From assembly GCA_014860455.1 (NCBI GenBank), contig JACZJQ010000082.1, forward strand, positions 1 through 53,287: 53,287 nt of DNA, read 5' to 3'. Of this stretch, positions 8,288 through 17,145 are shown piece by piece. The notes beneath the pieces are model-generated. The model searched no databases. It was not told the origin of the DNA and saw only the letters and a list, made by a program, of their open reading frames with translations. The stretch comes from Bryobacteraceae bacterium. Lineage in GTDB: Bacteria > Acidobacteriota > Terriglobia > Bryobacterales > Bryobacteraceae. Position 1 is the stretch's first letter, and the number at the start of each line of letters is the position of its first letter. A program made the position numbers and the translations under genes.

Positions 8288-9923
8288 AGCCGCCTTTGCC
8301 GATGTCGATGCCGGCCGCATTCTGCTGCGGGCTCCGTTCTCGAACTTGCTCCTCTGCAAGCGAGTTCCGGGAGCCTCCTGGGACACCGCACGGCGCGTTT
8401 GGACCTATCCCGCGACGCCGCAACACGCACGCCTGATCCGAGCCTCGATTCCGCGGCTTCAGGCCAGCGACAGGTTCTCCGCACTTCTGGCCCCCAAAGC
8501 GCCGGCTGACGTCCAGGTGCAACCGGCACCGGCGCCGCCGACTCAGCCGGAAACCACGATCAAACTTCCCGCCGGACTCAAGACCACGCCTTGGCGGCAC
8601 CAGATTGATGCGTTCCATTTCGCCATGGAACGCCTGCTGCGTGGTGGCGGCGCCGCCCTTCTCGCCCTCGAGATGGGCGTCGGCAAGACGCTCGTCGCAC
8701 TGATGGTGCTGGCCGCGATAGCCGCCCGACGCATCCTCATCTGCTGCCCATTGCGCGTTGTGCCGGTTTGGGAGCAGCAGATCGAGCGCCACCTGGACCT
8801 CGCGCTGATCGTCGTGACCCTGGACGACAGCGCGGGCAGCGTCGCCAACAAGAAGAAGCTCGCCGAGGCCACCGGGCGGCCGCTCGCCGTCATCATCAAC
8901 TACGACTCCGTCTGGCGCGCGGCCTTTGCGGAGTGGGCGGAGCAACAACAGTGGGACCTGATCATCGCGGACGAGTCGCACCGCCTGAAAGCGCCCGGCG
9001 GCAAAGCGAGCTTGGCGTTCAAGCGGCTTCGCTCCCGGGGCCGCGCGCGCCTGGCACTCACCGGCACGCCGCTCCCGCATTCGCCACTCGACGCCTATGC
9101 CCAGTTCCGTTTTCTGAACCAAACCATCTTTGGACCATCCTTCGCGGCCTTCCGGCAGAAGTACGCCGTCATGGGTGGATTCCAACGTAAGCAGGTCACC
9201 GGCTTCCAGCAACTGGATGAACTCGAAGCACTGATGAAGACCATCACCTTCCGCGTCTCGAAGGACGTCCTCGACCTGCCTCCTGAAACGCACGTGACCT
9301 ACGAGTGTGAACTATCTACGGAAGCGCTCCGCGTTTACCGCGACCTCGAGGAAGACTTCGTCGCCGAGGTCCGCGATGGCCGGGTGACGGCCGCCAACGC
9401 CATGGTGAAGCTGCTGCGGTTGCAGCAGGTGGCCGGCGGCTGGGTGAAGACCGACGATGGCCAGTACCATCGCGTCGATTCGGCGAAGCAGAATCTGCTC
9501 GCGGACACGCTCGAGGATATCGGTGCCGGGGAGCCGGTTGTGGTGTTCTGCCGGTTCCACGCCGATTTGGATGCGGTCCATGAAGCTGCGAAGACCGCCG
9601 GTTTCGAGAGCCTGGAACTCTCCGGACGCCGCGATGAACTGAGGCGCTGGCAGTCGGGCGAGGCCCAGGTACTGGCGGTGCAGATCAGCGCCGGCGGCGT
9701 CGGCGTGGACCTCACCCGCGCCCGCTATTCCATCTACTTTTCGCTCAGCTTCTCGTTGGGCGAATACGACCAAGCCTTGAGCCGGGTCCACCGTCCCGGC
9801 CAAACGCGCCCCGTGGAGCACATCCACCTGGTGACGCGGAACACGGTGGATCGGAAGATCATGCGCGCACTCGAAAAGCGCGCCGAAGTAGTCGAGGCCA
9901 TCTTGGCCGAGATCAAAGCCTAA
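8280..9923 (+). CDS. SNF2-type DEAD/DEAH helicase, phage-like
   Basis: Superfamily 2 ATPase of 547 aa of the kind found in phage and element replication operons. Walker A is MGVGKT at about 132-137, the Walker B equivalent is DESH at about 231-234, motif III is LTGTP, and the C-terminal helicase half has ISAGGVGVDLT and SRVHRPGQ. GTG 8280 is preferred because GAGGAGG lies at 8267-8273; the upstream GTG at 8259 would place that sequence inside the gene. The N-terminal 100 residues resemble a HARP-like substrate-binding region. Likely role: DNA remodelling during element replication or recombination. Confidence 0.85.
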   Translation: MPEAAFADVDAGRILLRAPFSNLLLCKRVPGASWDTARRVWTYPATPQHARLIRASIPRLQASDRFSALLAPKAPADVQVQPAPAPPTQPETTIKLPAGLKTTPWRHQIDAFHFAMERLLRGGGAALLALEMGVGKTLVALMVLAAIAARRILICCPLRVVPVWEQQIERHLDLALIVVTLDDSAGSVANKKKLAEATGRPLAVIINYDSVWRAAFAEWAEQQQWDLIIADESHRLKAPGGKASLAFKRLRSRGRARLALTGTPLPHSPLDAYAQFRFLNQTIFGPSFAAFRQKYAVMGGFQRKQVTGFQQLDELEALMKTITFRVSKDVLDLPPETHVTYECELSTEALRVYRDLEEDFVAEVRDGRVTAANAMVKLLRLQQVAGGWVKTDDGQYHRVDSAKQNLLADTLEDIGAGEPVVVFCRFHADLDAVHEAAKTAGFESLELSGRRDELRRWQSGEAQVLAVQISAGGVGVDLTRARYSIYFSLSFSLGEYDQALSRVHRPGQTRPVEHIHLVTRNTVDRKIMRALEKRAEVVEAILAEIKA

Positions 9924-9943
9924 CCGGAGAAAGGACGCTCGCA

Positions 9944-10387
9944 ATGAACATCGAGCAGTTGAAGGAGTTCGTGTGCCTGGAGATACGCAAACGCGAACTC
10001 GACTCGGAACTCAAAGCAATCGGAGCGCGGATTGATGACCTGGAGCAGGCCCTCGTGCCGCAGTTCCTGGCCGATGGTGTGGCGTCGATGAAGGTCGACG
10101 GCCGGACGGTCTACATCGCGCAGGACATCCACGCCAGCCCGGTGAACGACCGCGCGGAGGTCATCTCGGCACTGAAGACCTCCGAACTCGGCCAGTACGT
10201 GTCGGAGAACTACAACACGCAGTCGCTCCGCGCATTCGTGCGCGAGGTCGCCGATGAGGCGCGCCTGCGCTGCCAGCAGCAGAACCGGCTCCTCACGGAA
10301 GAAGAAGTCCGCACCGCATTGCCGTCGCCGCTCTGCGACGCACTCAAGGTTTCGTTCGTTCATTCCCTGCGCAGCAGGAAAGCCTGA
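9944..10387 (+). CDS. phage-type hypothetical protein with N-terminal coiled coil
   Basis: 147 aa from ATG 9944 with a GGAGAAAGG ribosome site. Residues 1-35 are a predicted coiled coil, followed by a basic beta-hairpin-like stretch around VASMKVDGRTVYI. This layout is common among small phage proteins next to recombination and ssDNA-binding genes, but no family can be named with confidence. It lies between the SNF2 helicase and a probable DNA-binding protein, so a role as recombination or replication accessory is an inference from context. Confidence 0.7.
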   Translation: MNIEQLKEFVCLEIRKRELDSELKAIGARIDDLEQALVPQFLADGVASMKVDGRTVYIAQDIHASPVNDRAEVISALKTSELGQYVSENYNTQSLRAFVREVADEARLRCQQQNRLLTEEEVRTALPSPLCDALKVSFVHSLRSRKA

Positions 10388-10404
10388 CAAGGAGAAAACA
10401 CAGC

Positions 10405-11148
10405 ATGTCCACCGAACTGATTCAGATCCAGACACCGCGCGCCCTCTCGGCGCTTGAAAGCAGCCTGGACGCCATCAACGAGGCCATCGCCACCAACATC
10501 AGCGGCGGCGGCATCACCGACTTCGATCTACCCCGCGTTAAGATCTCAGGCGGAGCCAGTCCGCGCTGGATCGTCCCCACGCTCGAGGGCGAAGAGACAC
10601 TGCCTCGCATCGACGGCGTCATCGTCTACGCCCGCGATACCCGGGTTTACTACAAGACCGCCTTCGGCAAGGGCAGTGGCAAACAGCCGCCGGATTGCTC
10701 GTCGTCCGACGGCATCACCGGCAAGGGCAAGCCAGGCGGTGACTGCTCGCGGTGTCCGCTGGCCGAATACGGCAGCGCCGATGAAGGCGCCGGCCAGGCC
10801 TGCAAGCAGGTGAAGCAGATCTTCGTGCTGCGCGGCGATCTGCTGTTGCCCGAGGTCGTGTCGCTGCCGCCCACCAGCCTCAAGGGCGCGCGGCAGTTCT
10901 TCCTGAAGCTGACCACGCAGGGCATCCCGTACTACCAGGCCGTGATCGGCATGGAACTCGAAAAGGCACAGAACGCCGCCGGCATCCAGTACGGCAAGGC
11001 GCTGCTCAGGTTCGTGCGCCGCCTCACGGCGGAGGAAGCGGCGCGCGCGCAGCAGTACCACCAACTCTGCCGGACGCTCGCCGAGCGCGTGCCCACGGGC
11101 CTCGATCCCGAGGTGCGCGACCAGGGCGGCGACCAGGGGCCGTTCTAA
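10405..11148 (+). CDS. probable phage-type DNA-binding protein with Cys cluster
   Basis: 247 aa with AAGGAG upstream of ATG 10405. The central part has a cysteine series (CSSSDG, DCSRCPLAEYG, QACKQ; about residues 93-135) that could bind zinc. It is followed by a beta-rich segment with GARQFFLKLTTQGIPYY and an acidic C-terminus ending GGDQGPF. A beta-rich body with an acidic tail is reminiscent of single-stranded DNA-binding proteins of phage replication modules, but no direct homology to SSB can be claimed from sequence alone. Its position among helicase, nuclease and primase genes supports a replication role. Confidence 0.7.
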   Translation: MSTELIQIQTPRALSALESSLDAINEAIATNISGGGITDFDLPRVKISGGASPRWIVPTLEGEETLPRIDGVIVYARDTRVYYKTAFGKGSGKQPPDCSSSDGITGKGKPGGDCSRCPLAEYGSADEGAGQACKQVKQIFVLRGDLLLPEVVSLPPTSLKGARQFFLKLTTQGIPYYQAVIGMELEKAQNAAGIQYGKALLRFVRRLTAEEAARAQQYHQLCRTLAERVPTGLDPEVRDQGGDQGPF

Positions 11149-11160
11149 GCGGAGGACGCC

Positions 11161-11382
11161 ATGTACCTCGCCACAATCCTGGTCATCGCGCTCTCGCTCT
11201 GGTTCGTGCACTGGCTGACGGACTCCGAGCGCCGCCCCCTCACTCTCTCCGCGGCCCGCCTGCTTCGGCGTGCGGGCCGCTGGCTCTGGGCCACCGGCGA
11301 GGCGGTGGAGGTCGGCTACTTCCACAAGCGCCAGGTGCGCGAGAGCATTCAGCTCGAACTCGAAGAGGGAAAACGGCCATGA
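11161..11382 (+). CDS. small single-pass membrane protein
   Basis: 73 aa from ATG 11161 with GCGGAGGA upstream. Residues 2-20 (YLATILVIALSLWFVHWL) form one membrane segment, followed by a basic cytoplasmic tail. Its stop overlaps the next ATG (ATGA), so it belongs to the element operon. No function can be assigned. Confidence 0.65.
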   Translation: MYLATILVIALSLWFVHWLTDSERRPLTLSAARLLRRAGRWLWATGEAVEVGYFHKRQVRESIQLELEEGKRP

Positions 11383-11690
11383 ACGATGCGCAACTGACAG
11401 ACGAACTCGCCAGTCGGGTGATGGGTTGGAAGGTGGCCTCCGGCCGCTTCGTCAAGCCCAGCCGCAGTTGGATCCCCAAGTGGCGGTTCGCCCCGCTGGA
11501 CAGGTTGGAGGATGCCTTCCTGCTCCTAGACACGGCGCGCGCGGCATACACGCTGTCGCGCAGCGCCGCCGGCGCCTTTACGGTTTCGGTCCGGCTCAGC
11601 CAGGGGCGCGGCGAGGCCTCCGGCGAGCCGAAGCCCCGAACGATCACGATCGCACTCGCGAAGGCCGCCGGAATCGAGGTGGACCGATGA
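11379..11690 (+). CDS. phage ABA-sandwich-like small protein
   Basis: 103 aa. The beginning, ELASRVMGWKVASG, followed by DRLEDAFLLLD and a final strand, resembles small phage 'ABA sandwich' proteins; this is a pattern match only. It is coupled to both neighbours by ATGA overlaps. Role unknown. Confidence 0.6.
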   Translation: MNDAQLTDELASRVMGWKVASGRFVKPSRSWIPKWRFAPLDRLEDAFLLLDTARAAYTLSRSAAGAFTVSVRLSQGRGEASGEPKPRTITIALAKAAGIEVDR

Positions 11691-11995
11691 GCCGCCACAA
11701 CGACCCCCGCGAGTCCACATTGGTCCGGCAGATCGTCGCGGCGCTTCGGGCCACACCGGGTGTCGTCGTGCGTAAGCGCCACGGCAGCAGCTGGTCTGTG
11801 GCCGGCGACCCGGATCTCTACGGCTCCTACCGGGGACGGCATTTCGAGATCGAAGTGAAGCGCCGTGACGGCGAAGTCACCGACCTGCAGCGGGCGCGCC
11901 TTCGCGATTGGGAGCGCGCCGGCGCACGGGCCGGTGTCGCGCGTAGCGTGTCCGAGGCTCTCGCGGTGGTCGGCATTCCGGAGGCAACACGCTGA
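11687..11995 (+). CDS. VRR-NUC domain nuclease
   Basis: A 102-aa stand-alone VRR-NUC protein, a PD-(D/E)XK-type fold found in phage replication modules as a structure-specific nuclease. The catalytic pattern is visible: GDPD at 40-43, EIEVK at 54-58 and a conserved Q68 after the TDLQ turn. ATG 11687 overlaps the previous stop (ATGA), and its own TGA overlaps the next ATG (TGATG). It probably processes recombination or replication intermediates of the element. Confidence 0.85.
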   Translation: MSRHNDPRESTLVRQIVAALRATPGVVVRKRHGSSWSVAGDPDLYGSYRGRHFEIEVKRRDGEVTDLQRARLRDWERAGARAGVARSVSEALAVVGIPEATR

Positions 11996-12474
11996 TGGCA
12001 GCACCCGCATACAGCCTAGATGCCTGGCGGCGTTTCCGCGAGCAAAAGGGGAGGCCGGAAACACCCGCGAGTTCTCCGCCGGGAATCACTCTGGCGGACA
12101 TTCCCGCCGACGCGGAGATGGATGACGGCATCGTCATCGGCTTCTGGAACGGCGAGCGGTTCGTGTCGTGGGAGAAGTGGCTCGCGACGGCGCCGATCAC
12201 GGTGGATCCGGCGTCGGCGTCTCCGGCATTGCCTGAGGCCACCGCTTATCGAGCCACTTGCGGCGGCACGCTGGTTTGGCTGCGGAAGGACGGGGACCGC
12301 TGGCTGATGTTTGCCGGAACGCAGAAGACCCGCCGCAGGGATTTCGCCTCGCCGTTTCTGGAACACGCGATCCGCACGGCGGAGGCTTGGTACGGGCCGG
12401 CAGCTGGCGGATGGTGCCCGGTCGAGCGAGCGGCCGCACGGAAGGAGGAGGCATATGCCGATCCGGCCCAGTGA
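11995..12474 (+). CDS. uncharacterised element protein
   Basis: 159 aa with no recognised domain. It has a proline-rich N-terminal third, an aromatic-rich middle (GFWNGERFVSWEKWL) and a C-terminal region ending in AWYGPAAGGWCPVERA. It is coupled to the VRR-NUC gene by TGATG and overlaps the HNH gene by about 20 nt, which places it in the same operon. Confidence 0.65.
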   Translation: MAAPAYSLDAWRRFREQKGRPETPASSPPGITLADIPADAEMDDGIVIGFWNGERFVSWEKWLATAPITVDPASASPALPEATAYRATCGGTLVWLRKDGDRWLMFAGTQKTRRRDFASPFLEHAIRTAEAWYGPAAGGWCPVERAAARKEEAYADPAQ

Positions 12475-12856
12475 ACGACACCGCTATCCGAAGGACTGGA
12501 AGACAATCCGCCAGCGAATCCTCGAGCGCGCCGGACATCGGTGTGAGTTTTGCGGCGTCGAGAACGGCGCCATCGGCCGCCGCAAGCGCGACGGCAGCCT
12601 CGAACGCTTCCAAGGGATGGAAGTCGAGGCTGCGGCGCTTGAAGGCATCCGCCTCCTGCGCATCGTCCTCACGATTGCCCATCTCGACCACACGCCCGAG
12701 AACAACGCTGACGACAACCTGCGGGCCCTGTGCCAGCGCTGCCACCTACTGCACGACCGGCCGCATCACCTGCGCAACGCTCGCCTTACACGCCTCCGCA
12801 AGTTGGATTCGGCTAGGCCTCTCCTTGCGGACCTGCGACCAGGGGGTGGCCGGTGA
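12455..12856 (+). CDS. HNH endonuclease
   Basis: 133 aa from ATG 12455, chosen because a strong GGAAGGAGGAGG ribosome site lies just upstream. Zinc pairs are C30-x2-C33 and C93-x2-C96. The HNH core is AHLDH (H76, H79), N88 in DDNLRALC and a final H near 97-100. HNH proteins of this size are common in phage and element operons as homing, packaging or restriction nucleases. It overlaps the primase GTG start. Confidence 0.85.
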   Translation: MPIRPSERHRYPKDWKTIRQRILERAGHRCEFCGVENGAIGRRKRDGSLERFQGMEVEAAALEGIRLLRIVLTIAHLDHTPENNADDNLRALCQRCHLLHDRPHHLRNARLTRLRKLDSARPLLADLRPGGGR

Positions 12857-14589
12857 ACTCGGACCCACGGACCTTCCTCCTTGATCTCTTCGGCGGCAAA
12901 CCTGACCAAGCCTACGTGCTGATCTGGACACTTGCCGACAAGCGGTCGCACTGGTTTCAGAGCCTGGAAGAAGCAGCCGCATTCGTCGCCGGTGTTCGCG
13001 CGCGGGACGTTTATGTCGGCGTCGGCCTTTCGCCCGAGGATTTCGGGCCCGCGCATCGCTGCCCATCGGACAAGATCACGGGGCTGGCCGGCTTCTGGGC
13101 CGACCTCGATCTGAAGTCCGACGCGCACGCCAAGACCAAGCTGCCAACTACGATCGCGGACGCCCTCAGTGTGATCCCTACGGAGATGGCGCCCACCTTG
13201 GTGATCGCCACCGGTAACGGAGCGCACGCCTGGTGGCTGTTCAAGGAGCCGCTGATGTTCGATTCCGAGCAGGAGCGGCGGCAGGCGGCCAGTCTCATCT
13301 CCCGTTGGCAGACGCTGCTCCGGTTGAACGCGGCCAGCAAGGGCTGGGCATTTGACCGCCTGTCCGACTTGGCGCGCGTACTTCGGATCCCCGGAACCGT
13401 CAACGCGAAGGACCCAAAGAATCCCAAGAGTGTCGTAGTCCACTCCAACTCCGGACGGCGCTACAACCCGAGTGATTTCGTGGAGTTCCTCGACGATACC
13501 GGCGTCGCTGATCCCGAAAGCGAGAACGGCGCGGCGCGCGAGTGGGGAGAGCAGTTTCGCGACAAGCCGCTGACGGTCGACTCGAAGGCTCGCATCCCCC
13601 AAGAGATTCTCGACGGCTGGATGGCGCAGGACATGCGGTTCAGGAACACCTGGCTCCGGCAGCGCCACGATCTTCGTGACCAGAGCCAGAGCGGATACGA
13701 CCTCGCCCTCGCGCATTTCGGAATCGAGGCCGGCCTCAGTGAACAACAAATCGTTGATCTCATCATTCACCACCGCACGATCCATTCGCAGAAGCTCCGG
13801 ACGCGCGCCGATTACTTCGACCGGACCATCGCGGCGGCCGCCAACCGATCGGACGCCGCCGGAACTCCGCCGCCGGCACCATCCACCCCGGCAGAAGAAA
13901 GCAAACAAGAAGCACCTCCCCAAGACCCGGCGACCACAAAAGCCCGGCTCTGTGAGCGAATCTCCCAGGCACTCCAGGTCGTACGCCTCCTTCGGCTAAT
14001 CAAGATCACCGGCGAAGAGCCCACGTATGTGATGGAACTCGACGACGCCACAATCAAGTTCTCAAACGTCGCCAAGCTGATCGATCAGAAGAGCGTCCGT
14101 GTGGCCGTCGCCGCTGCCACCAACCGTCTGATCCCCCGAATCAAGCCGAAGGCCTGGGAGCAACTGGCGCAGGTCATGCTCGACGCGCTCACCGAACGTG
14201 AGGGCGGCGACGAAACCGATGCCGTCGGCGCGACCAAGATGTACCTGGCTCGTTATCTGTCCGAAACCGCCTTCATCCCTTCCATCGAGAGCCAGCCCAT
14301 CCAATCCGCGCACAAGCCCACCGTCATCAATGGCCAAATCGCCGTCTCCGCCAGCGACCTCCAAATGCACCTCAACAAGGTGCTCTTCCAGAACCTCTCG
14401 GTGAAAGCCATTGCGCAAATGCTGACCGTGATTGGCGCGAAGAGCCTGCGCATTCGGGGCGCCCGCCTCCGCGACCAGAGCCGCTGGCTGCTGCCCATTG
14501 AGATGTTCGATCCAGGCGACTTCGTTGCGCAATCGGACCCGCCGCACCGGCCCGCAACAGAGGAGGAGACAACCCATGCCCCCGACTGA
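12853..14589 (+). CDS. primase-polymerase (AEP-type) replication protein
   Basis: 578 aa from GTG 12853, overlapping the HNH stop (GTGA). The N-terminal 190 residues carry archaeo-eukaryotic primase-like motifs: FWADLDLK with D84 and D86, GNGAHAWW with H125, and DLARVLRIPGT starting at D172. This matches RepB/primase-polymerase domains of phages and plasmids. A proline/alanine-rich linker near 330-350 leads to a helical C-terminal domain that probably binds DNA or the helicase. It is the best candidate for the replication initiator or primase of the element. Confidence 0.8.
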   Translation: MNSDPRTFLLDLFGGKPDQAYVLIWTLADKRSHWFQSLEEAAAFVAGVRARDVYVGVGLSPEDFGPAHRCPSDKITGLAGFWADLDLKSDAHAKTKLPTTIADALSVIPTEMAPTLVIATGNGAHAWWLFKEPLMFDSEQERRQAASLISRWQTLLRLNAASKGWAFDRLSDLARVLRIPGTVNAKDPKNPKSVVVHSNSGRRYNPSDFVEFLDDTGVADPESENGAAREWGEQFRDKPLTVDSKARIPQEILDGWMAQDMRFRNTWLRQRHDLRDQSQSGYDLALAHFGIEAGLSEQQIVDLIIHHRTIHSQKLRTRADYFDRTIAAAANRSDAAGTPPPAPSTPAEESKQEAPPQDPATTKARLCERISQALQVVRLLRLIKITGEEPTYVMELDDATIKFSNVAKLIDQKSVRVAVAAATNRLIPRIKPKAWEQLAQVMLDALTEREGGDETDAVGATKMYLARYLSETAFIPSIESQPIQSAHKPTVINGQIAVSASDLQMHLNKVLFQNLSVKAIAQMLTVIGAKSLRIRGARLRDQSRWLLPIEMFDPGDFVAQSDPPHRPATEEETTHAPD

Positions 14590-16273
14590 AACCAACGCTA
14601 CAGGAACCCTCCAGGACATCGGCCAACTCGATCACTCGGTCACGTCGGAGTACCGCATCTTCGGTCCGCCCGGTACCGGCAAGACGACCAACCTCACTCG
14701 CCAGATTCGCCGCGCCGTCGAACGATTCGGCCAGGATTCCGTGCTCGTGACCAGCTTCTCCCGCACCGCCGCGGCCGAACTCGCCGGGCGCGATCTCCCG
14801 CTCAGCCCAGACCGGATTGGCACGCTGCACTCGCATTGCTTCCACGCGCTTGGCTGTCCGCAGATCGCCGAATGCAACGTCGACGACTGGAACAAGGACA
14901 ACCCCCACCTCCAGATCACCCCCAAAAAGAAGCAGGGGCGCCTGGACGGCGAGGAATCCGCCGACGATGACGGCACCGAAAGGGAGAAGTCCGGCGACGA
15001 CTACCTGGAACAACTGAACCGTTGGCGCGGCATGATGATCCCCACGGGCGGATGGCCGGCAGTGGTCCGTGAGTTTGCCGTCAAATGGCAGCAATATAAG
15101 GACGCGCACGGACTGCTCGATTTCTGCGACCTGATCGACATCGCCCTCCGCGACGTCCCGCTCGCACCCAAGACGCCCTCCGTCATCTTCGCCGACGAGG
15201 CACAGGATCTGAACCGGATGCAGCTGCGGCTCATCCGGAAGTGGGGCGAGCGCGCCAACTACTTCATCGTTGCGGCCGACGACGACCAGACCATTTACTC
15301 CTTCACCGGGGCGACGCCGGATGCGATCCTCGATCCGGACATTCCGGAGGACCACAAGATCATCCTGAAGCAGAGCTACCGCGTTCCGCGTGCCATCCAC
15401 GCCCGTGCGGTCCGGTGGATCGAGCAGGTGACGCGGCGGCAGGAGAAGGCGTACCTGCCGCGTCCTTTCGAGGGCGAACTGAACCGGCTATCGGGCGGAA
15501 CTTACAAATCGCCCGAGTACTACATCCTCAAGACCGCGCTCCAGCACCTCCAGCAGGGCAAGTCGGTCATGTTCCTGGCGACCTGTGGCTATATGCTGCA
15601 GCCCATCGTGCAGGTGCTCCGCAAGAACGCCGTCCCGTTCCACAATCCATACCGGCGCTCGAACGGCTTCTGGAACCCGCTTCGGATGGGACGCGGATCG
15701 AGCGCCAACCGCGTCCTCTCGCTGCTGGTGGCCCATCCGCAATTCGGGGAAGGCAGCCGCGCGTGGACCTGCGGTGACCTCGCGCTCTGGGCTGAGTGGC
15801 TCCACTCAGAGGGTGTCATGAAGCGCGGGGCTAAGAAGAAACTGCCGAGCCTGACAGCAGCCGACACGGCGACCATCGAAACCCTCGATGACACGTTCGA
15901 GCCTGGCGCGCTGGAAGCGCTTCTCAAGACTTTTGAAGGCGACTACCGCGAACTGCTCGACTGGTGGCGCCGGCGGTTGAACGCCACCATCTTCAAACGC
16001 GCGCAGTTCCCGGCGGACATCGCGGCCGCGCGCGGACCGCAGGCGCTGCTCGATGTTCCGCGCGTGGTCGTCGGGACCATCCACTCAGTGAAAGGCGGTG
16101 AGGCCGATGTGGTGTATCTCTTTCCGGATTTAAGCGGCGAAGGTGATGCCGCCTACCAGCAAGCCGGCGCGCCGCGCGATTCGGTGATCCGGCAGTTTTA
16201 CGTCGGCATGACGCGGGCGCGAGAGATCCTCTACATCTGCCAGCAGGAATCGGGAATGGCGGTGCGGATATGA
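14576..16273 (+). CDS. UvrD/Rep-type superfamily 1 helicase
   Basis: 565 aa from ATG 14576 with AGGAGGAG upstream; the longer upstream frame is a shadow of the primase gene. Walker A is GPPGTGKTT at 30-38, motif Ia is TSFSRTAA, Walker B is FADEAQDL near 200, motif III is ADDDQTIYSFTGA, motif V is VGTIHSVKGGEADVV and motif VI is FYVGMTRARE. All are intact, so it should be an active 3'-5' helicase. It overlaps its upstream and downstream neighbours and probably drives element replication. Confidence 0.9.
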   Translation: MPPTETNATGTLQDIGQLDHSVTSEYRIFGPPGTGKTTNLTRQIRRAVERFGQDSVLVTSFSRTAAAELAGRDLPLSPDRIGTLHSHCFHALGCPQIAECNVDDWNKDNPHLQITPKKKQGRLDGEESADDDGTEREKSGDDYLEQLNRWRGMMIPTGGWPAVVREFAVKWQQYKDAHGLLDFCDLIDIALRDVPLAPKTPSVIFADEAQDLNRMQLRLIRKWGERANYFIVAADDDQTIYSFTGATPDAILDPDIPEDHKIILKQSYRVPRAIHARAVRWIEQVTRRQEKAYLPRPFEGELNRLSGGTYKSPEYYILKTALQHLQQGKSVMFLATCGYMLQPIVQVLRKNAVPFHNPYRRSNGFWNPLRMGRGSSANRVLSLLVAHPQFGEGSRAWTCGDLALWAEWLHSEGVMKRGAKKKLPSLTAADTATIETLDDTFEPGALEALLKTFEGDYRELLDWWRRRLNATIFKRAQFPADIAAARGPQALLDVPRVVVGTIHSVKGGEADVVYLFPDLSGEGDAAYQQAGAPRDSVIRQFYVGMTRAREILYICQQESGMAVRI

Positions 16274-17121
16274 GCCTGATTCGCCTTCTCAAGAAGCGGA
16301 AACGTATCGCCGTTCCTCGGTGTGGAACTCCGGAGGAAAACACGCGAGCAGACCAACGCGCTGTTCGATTGGCCATGCTCGCCAGGCGACCGGAGACCAT
16401 ACTGGTCAACATCCAGGCGGTCGTGAACGACTTGGTGATCAGTCCAGGTCAGCGTATCGCCGTCGACTGGCGTGAGACGCCCCAGGTCACGCCGCCGTAT
16501 CCAAGCATGTGGATGGAAGCGATCGCCCTCGGGAAGAGGGTAGGACTGCAGGTAGTTCGCGAAGCTACCGACGAGGTCGTCCGTGGCTCCCGCGCGCGAT
16601 TCAAAGCGGCGATCTATTTCTGGCAAGAAGAGAATGCCGAGGTGACCGGCCCGAGTGGCCAGACCTTCCTTTGGATTGATGACGCCGGCGCGATCATCTC
16701 TGCTGAGTTCCGCGTCACTGGCGAAATGCATGAACCACCGGAGGAGGTCAGCGACGGCCAGCAGGTCCTCACGTTCCTTGTGGCGCACGCCCTGGCGCGC
16801 ATGAATTGCCGCAACGTGGTCCTGCGGCCAATCGCGTCACCCAAAGTCGCGCGGCGGCACCAGCGTGATCTCGTGCCGGCGACTGTGTGGCACGAGATCC
16901 GCATCACGGATGTCCCACAGGTCCGCTCGACTGGGCGGGGCGTCCTTGGCCGTGACGAATCGAGGATGCGCCGGTTCTGGGTGCGCGGCCACTATGCCGA
17001 CTACCGCAACGGCGCCGGGCTGTTCGGCAATCCAAAATTGCGCTGCGTGTTCTGGATTCCCGAGCACCAGCGGGGCAACCCGGAACTGGGCGATGTGATT
17101 CCGGAGTACACGCTGGCGTGA
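16270..17121 (+). CDS. uncharacterised phage-type protein
   Basis: 283 aa from ATG 16270, overlapping the helicase stop. The C-terminal third (VRGHYADYRNGAGLFG, RCVFWIPEHQRGN) resembles unannotated proteins of actinophages and other elements whose function is not known to me. The N-terminus is strongly basic. It sits between the helicase and the integrase, at the end of the replication operon. Confidence 0.7.
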   Translation: MSLIRLLKKRKRIAVPRCGTPEENTRADQRAVRLAMLARRPETILVNIQAVVNDLVISPGQRIAVDWRETPQVTPPYPSMWMEAIALGKRVGLQVVREATDEVVRGSRARFKAAIYFWQEENAEVTGPSGQTFLWIDDAGAIISAEFRVTGEMHEPPEEVSDGQQVLTFLVAHALARMNCRNVVLRPIASPKVARRHQRDLVPATVWHEIRITDVPQVRSTGRGVLGRDESRMRRFWVRGHYADYRNGAGLFGNPKLRCVFWIPEHQRGNPELGDVIPEYTLA

Positions 17122-17145
17122 CGGCCTGCAGATAGGACTTGAACG

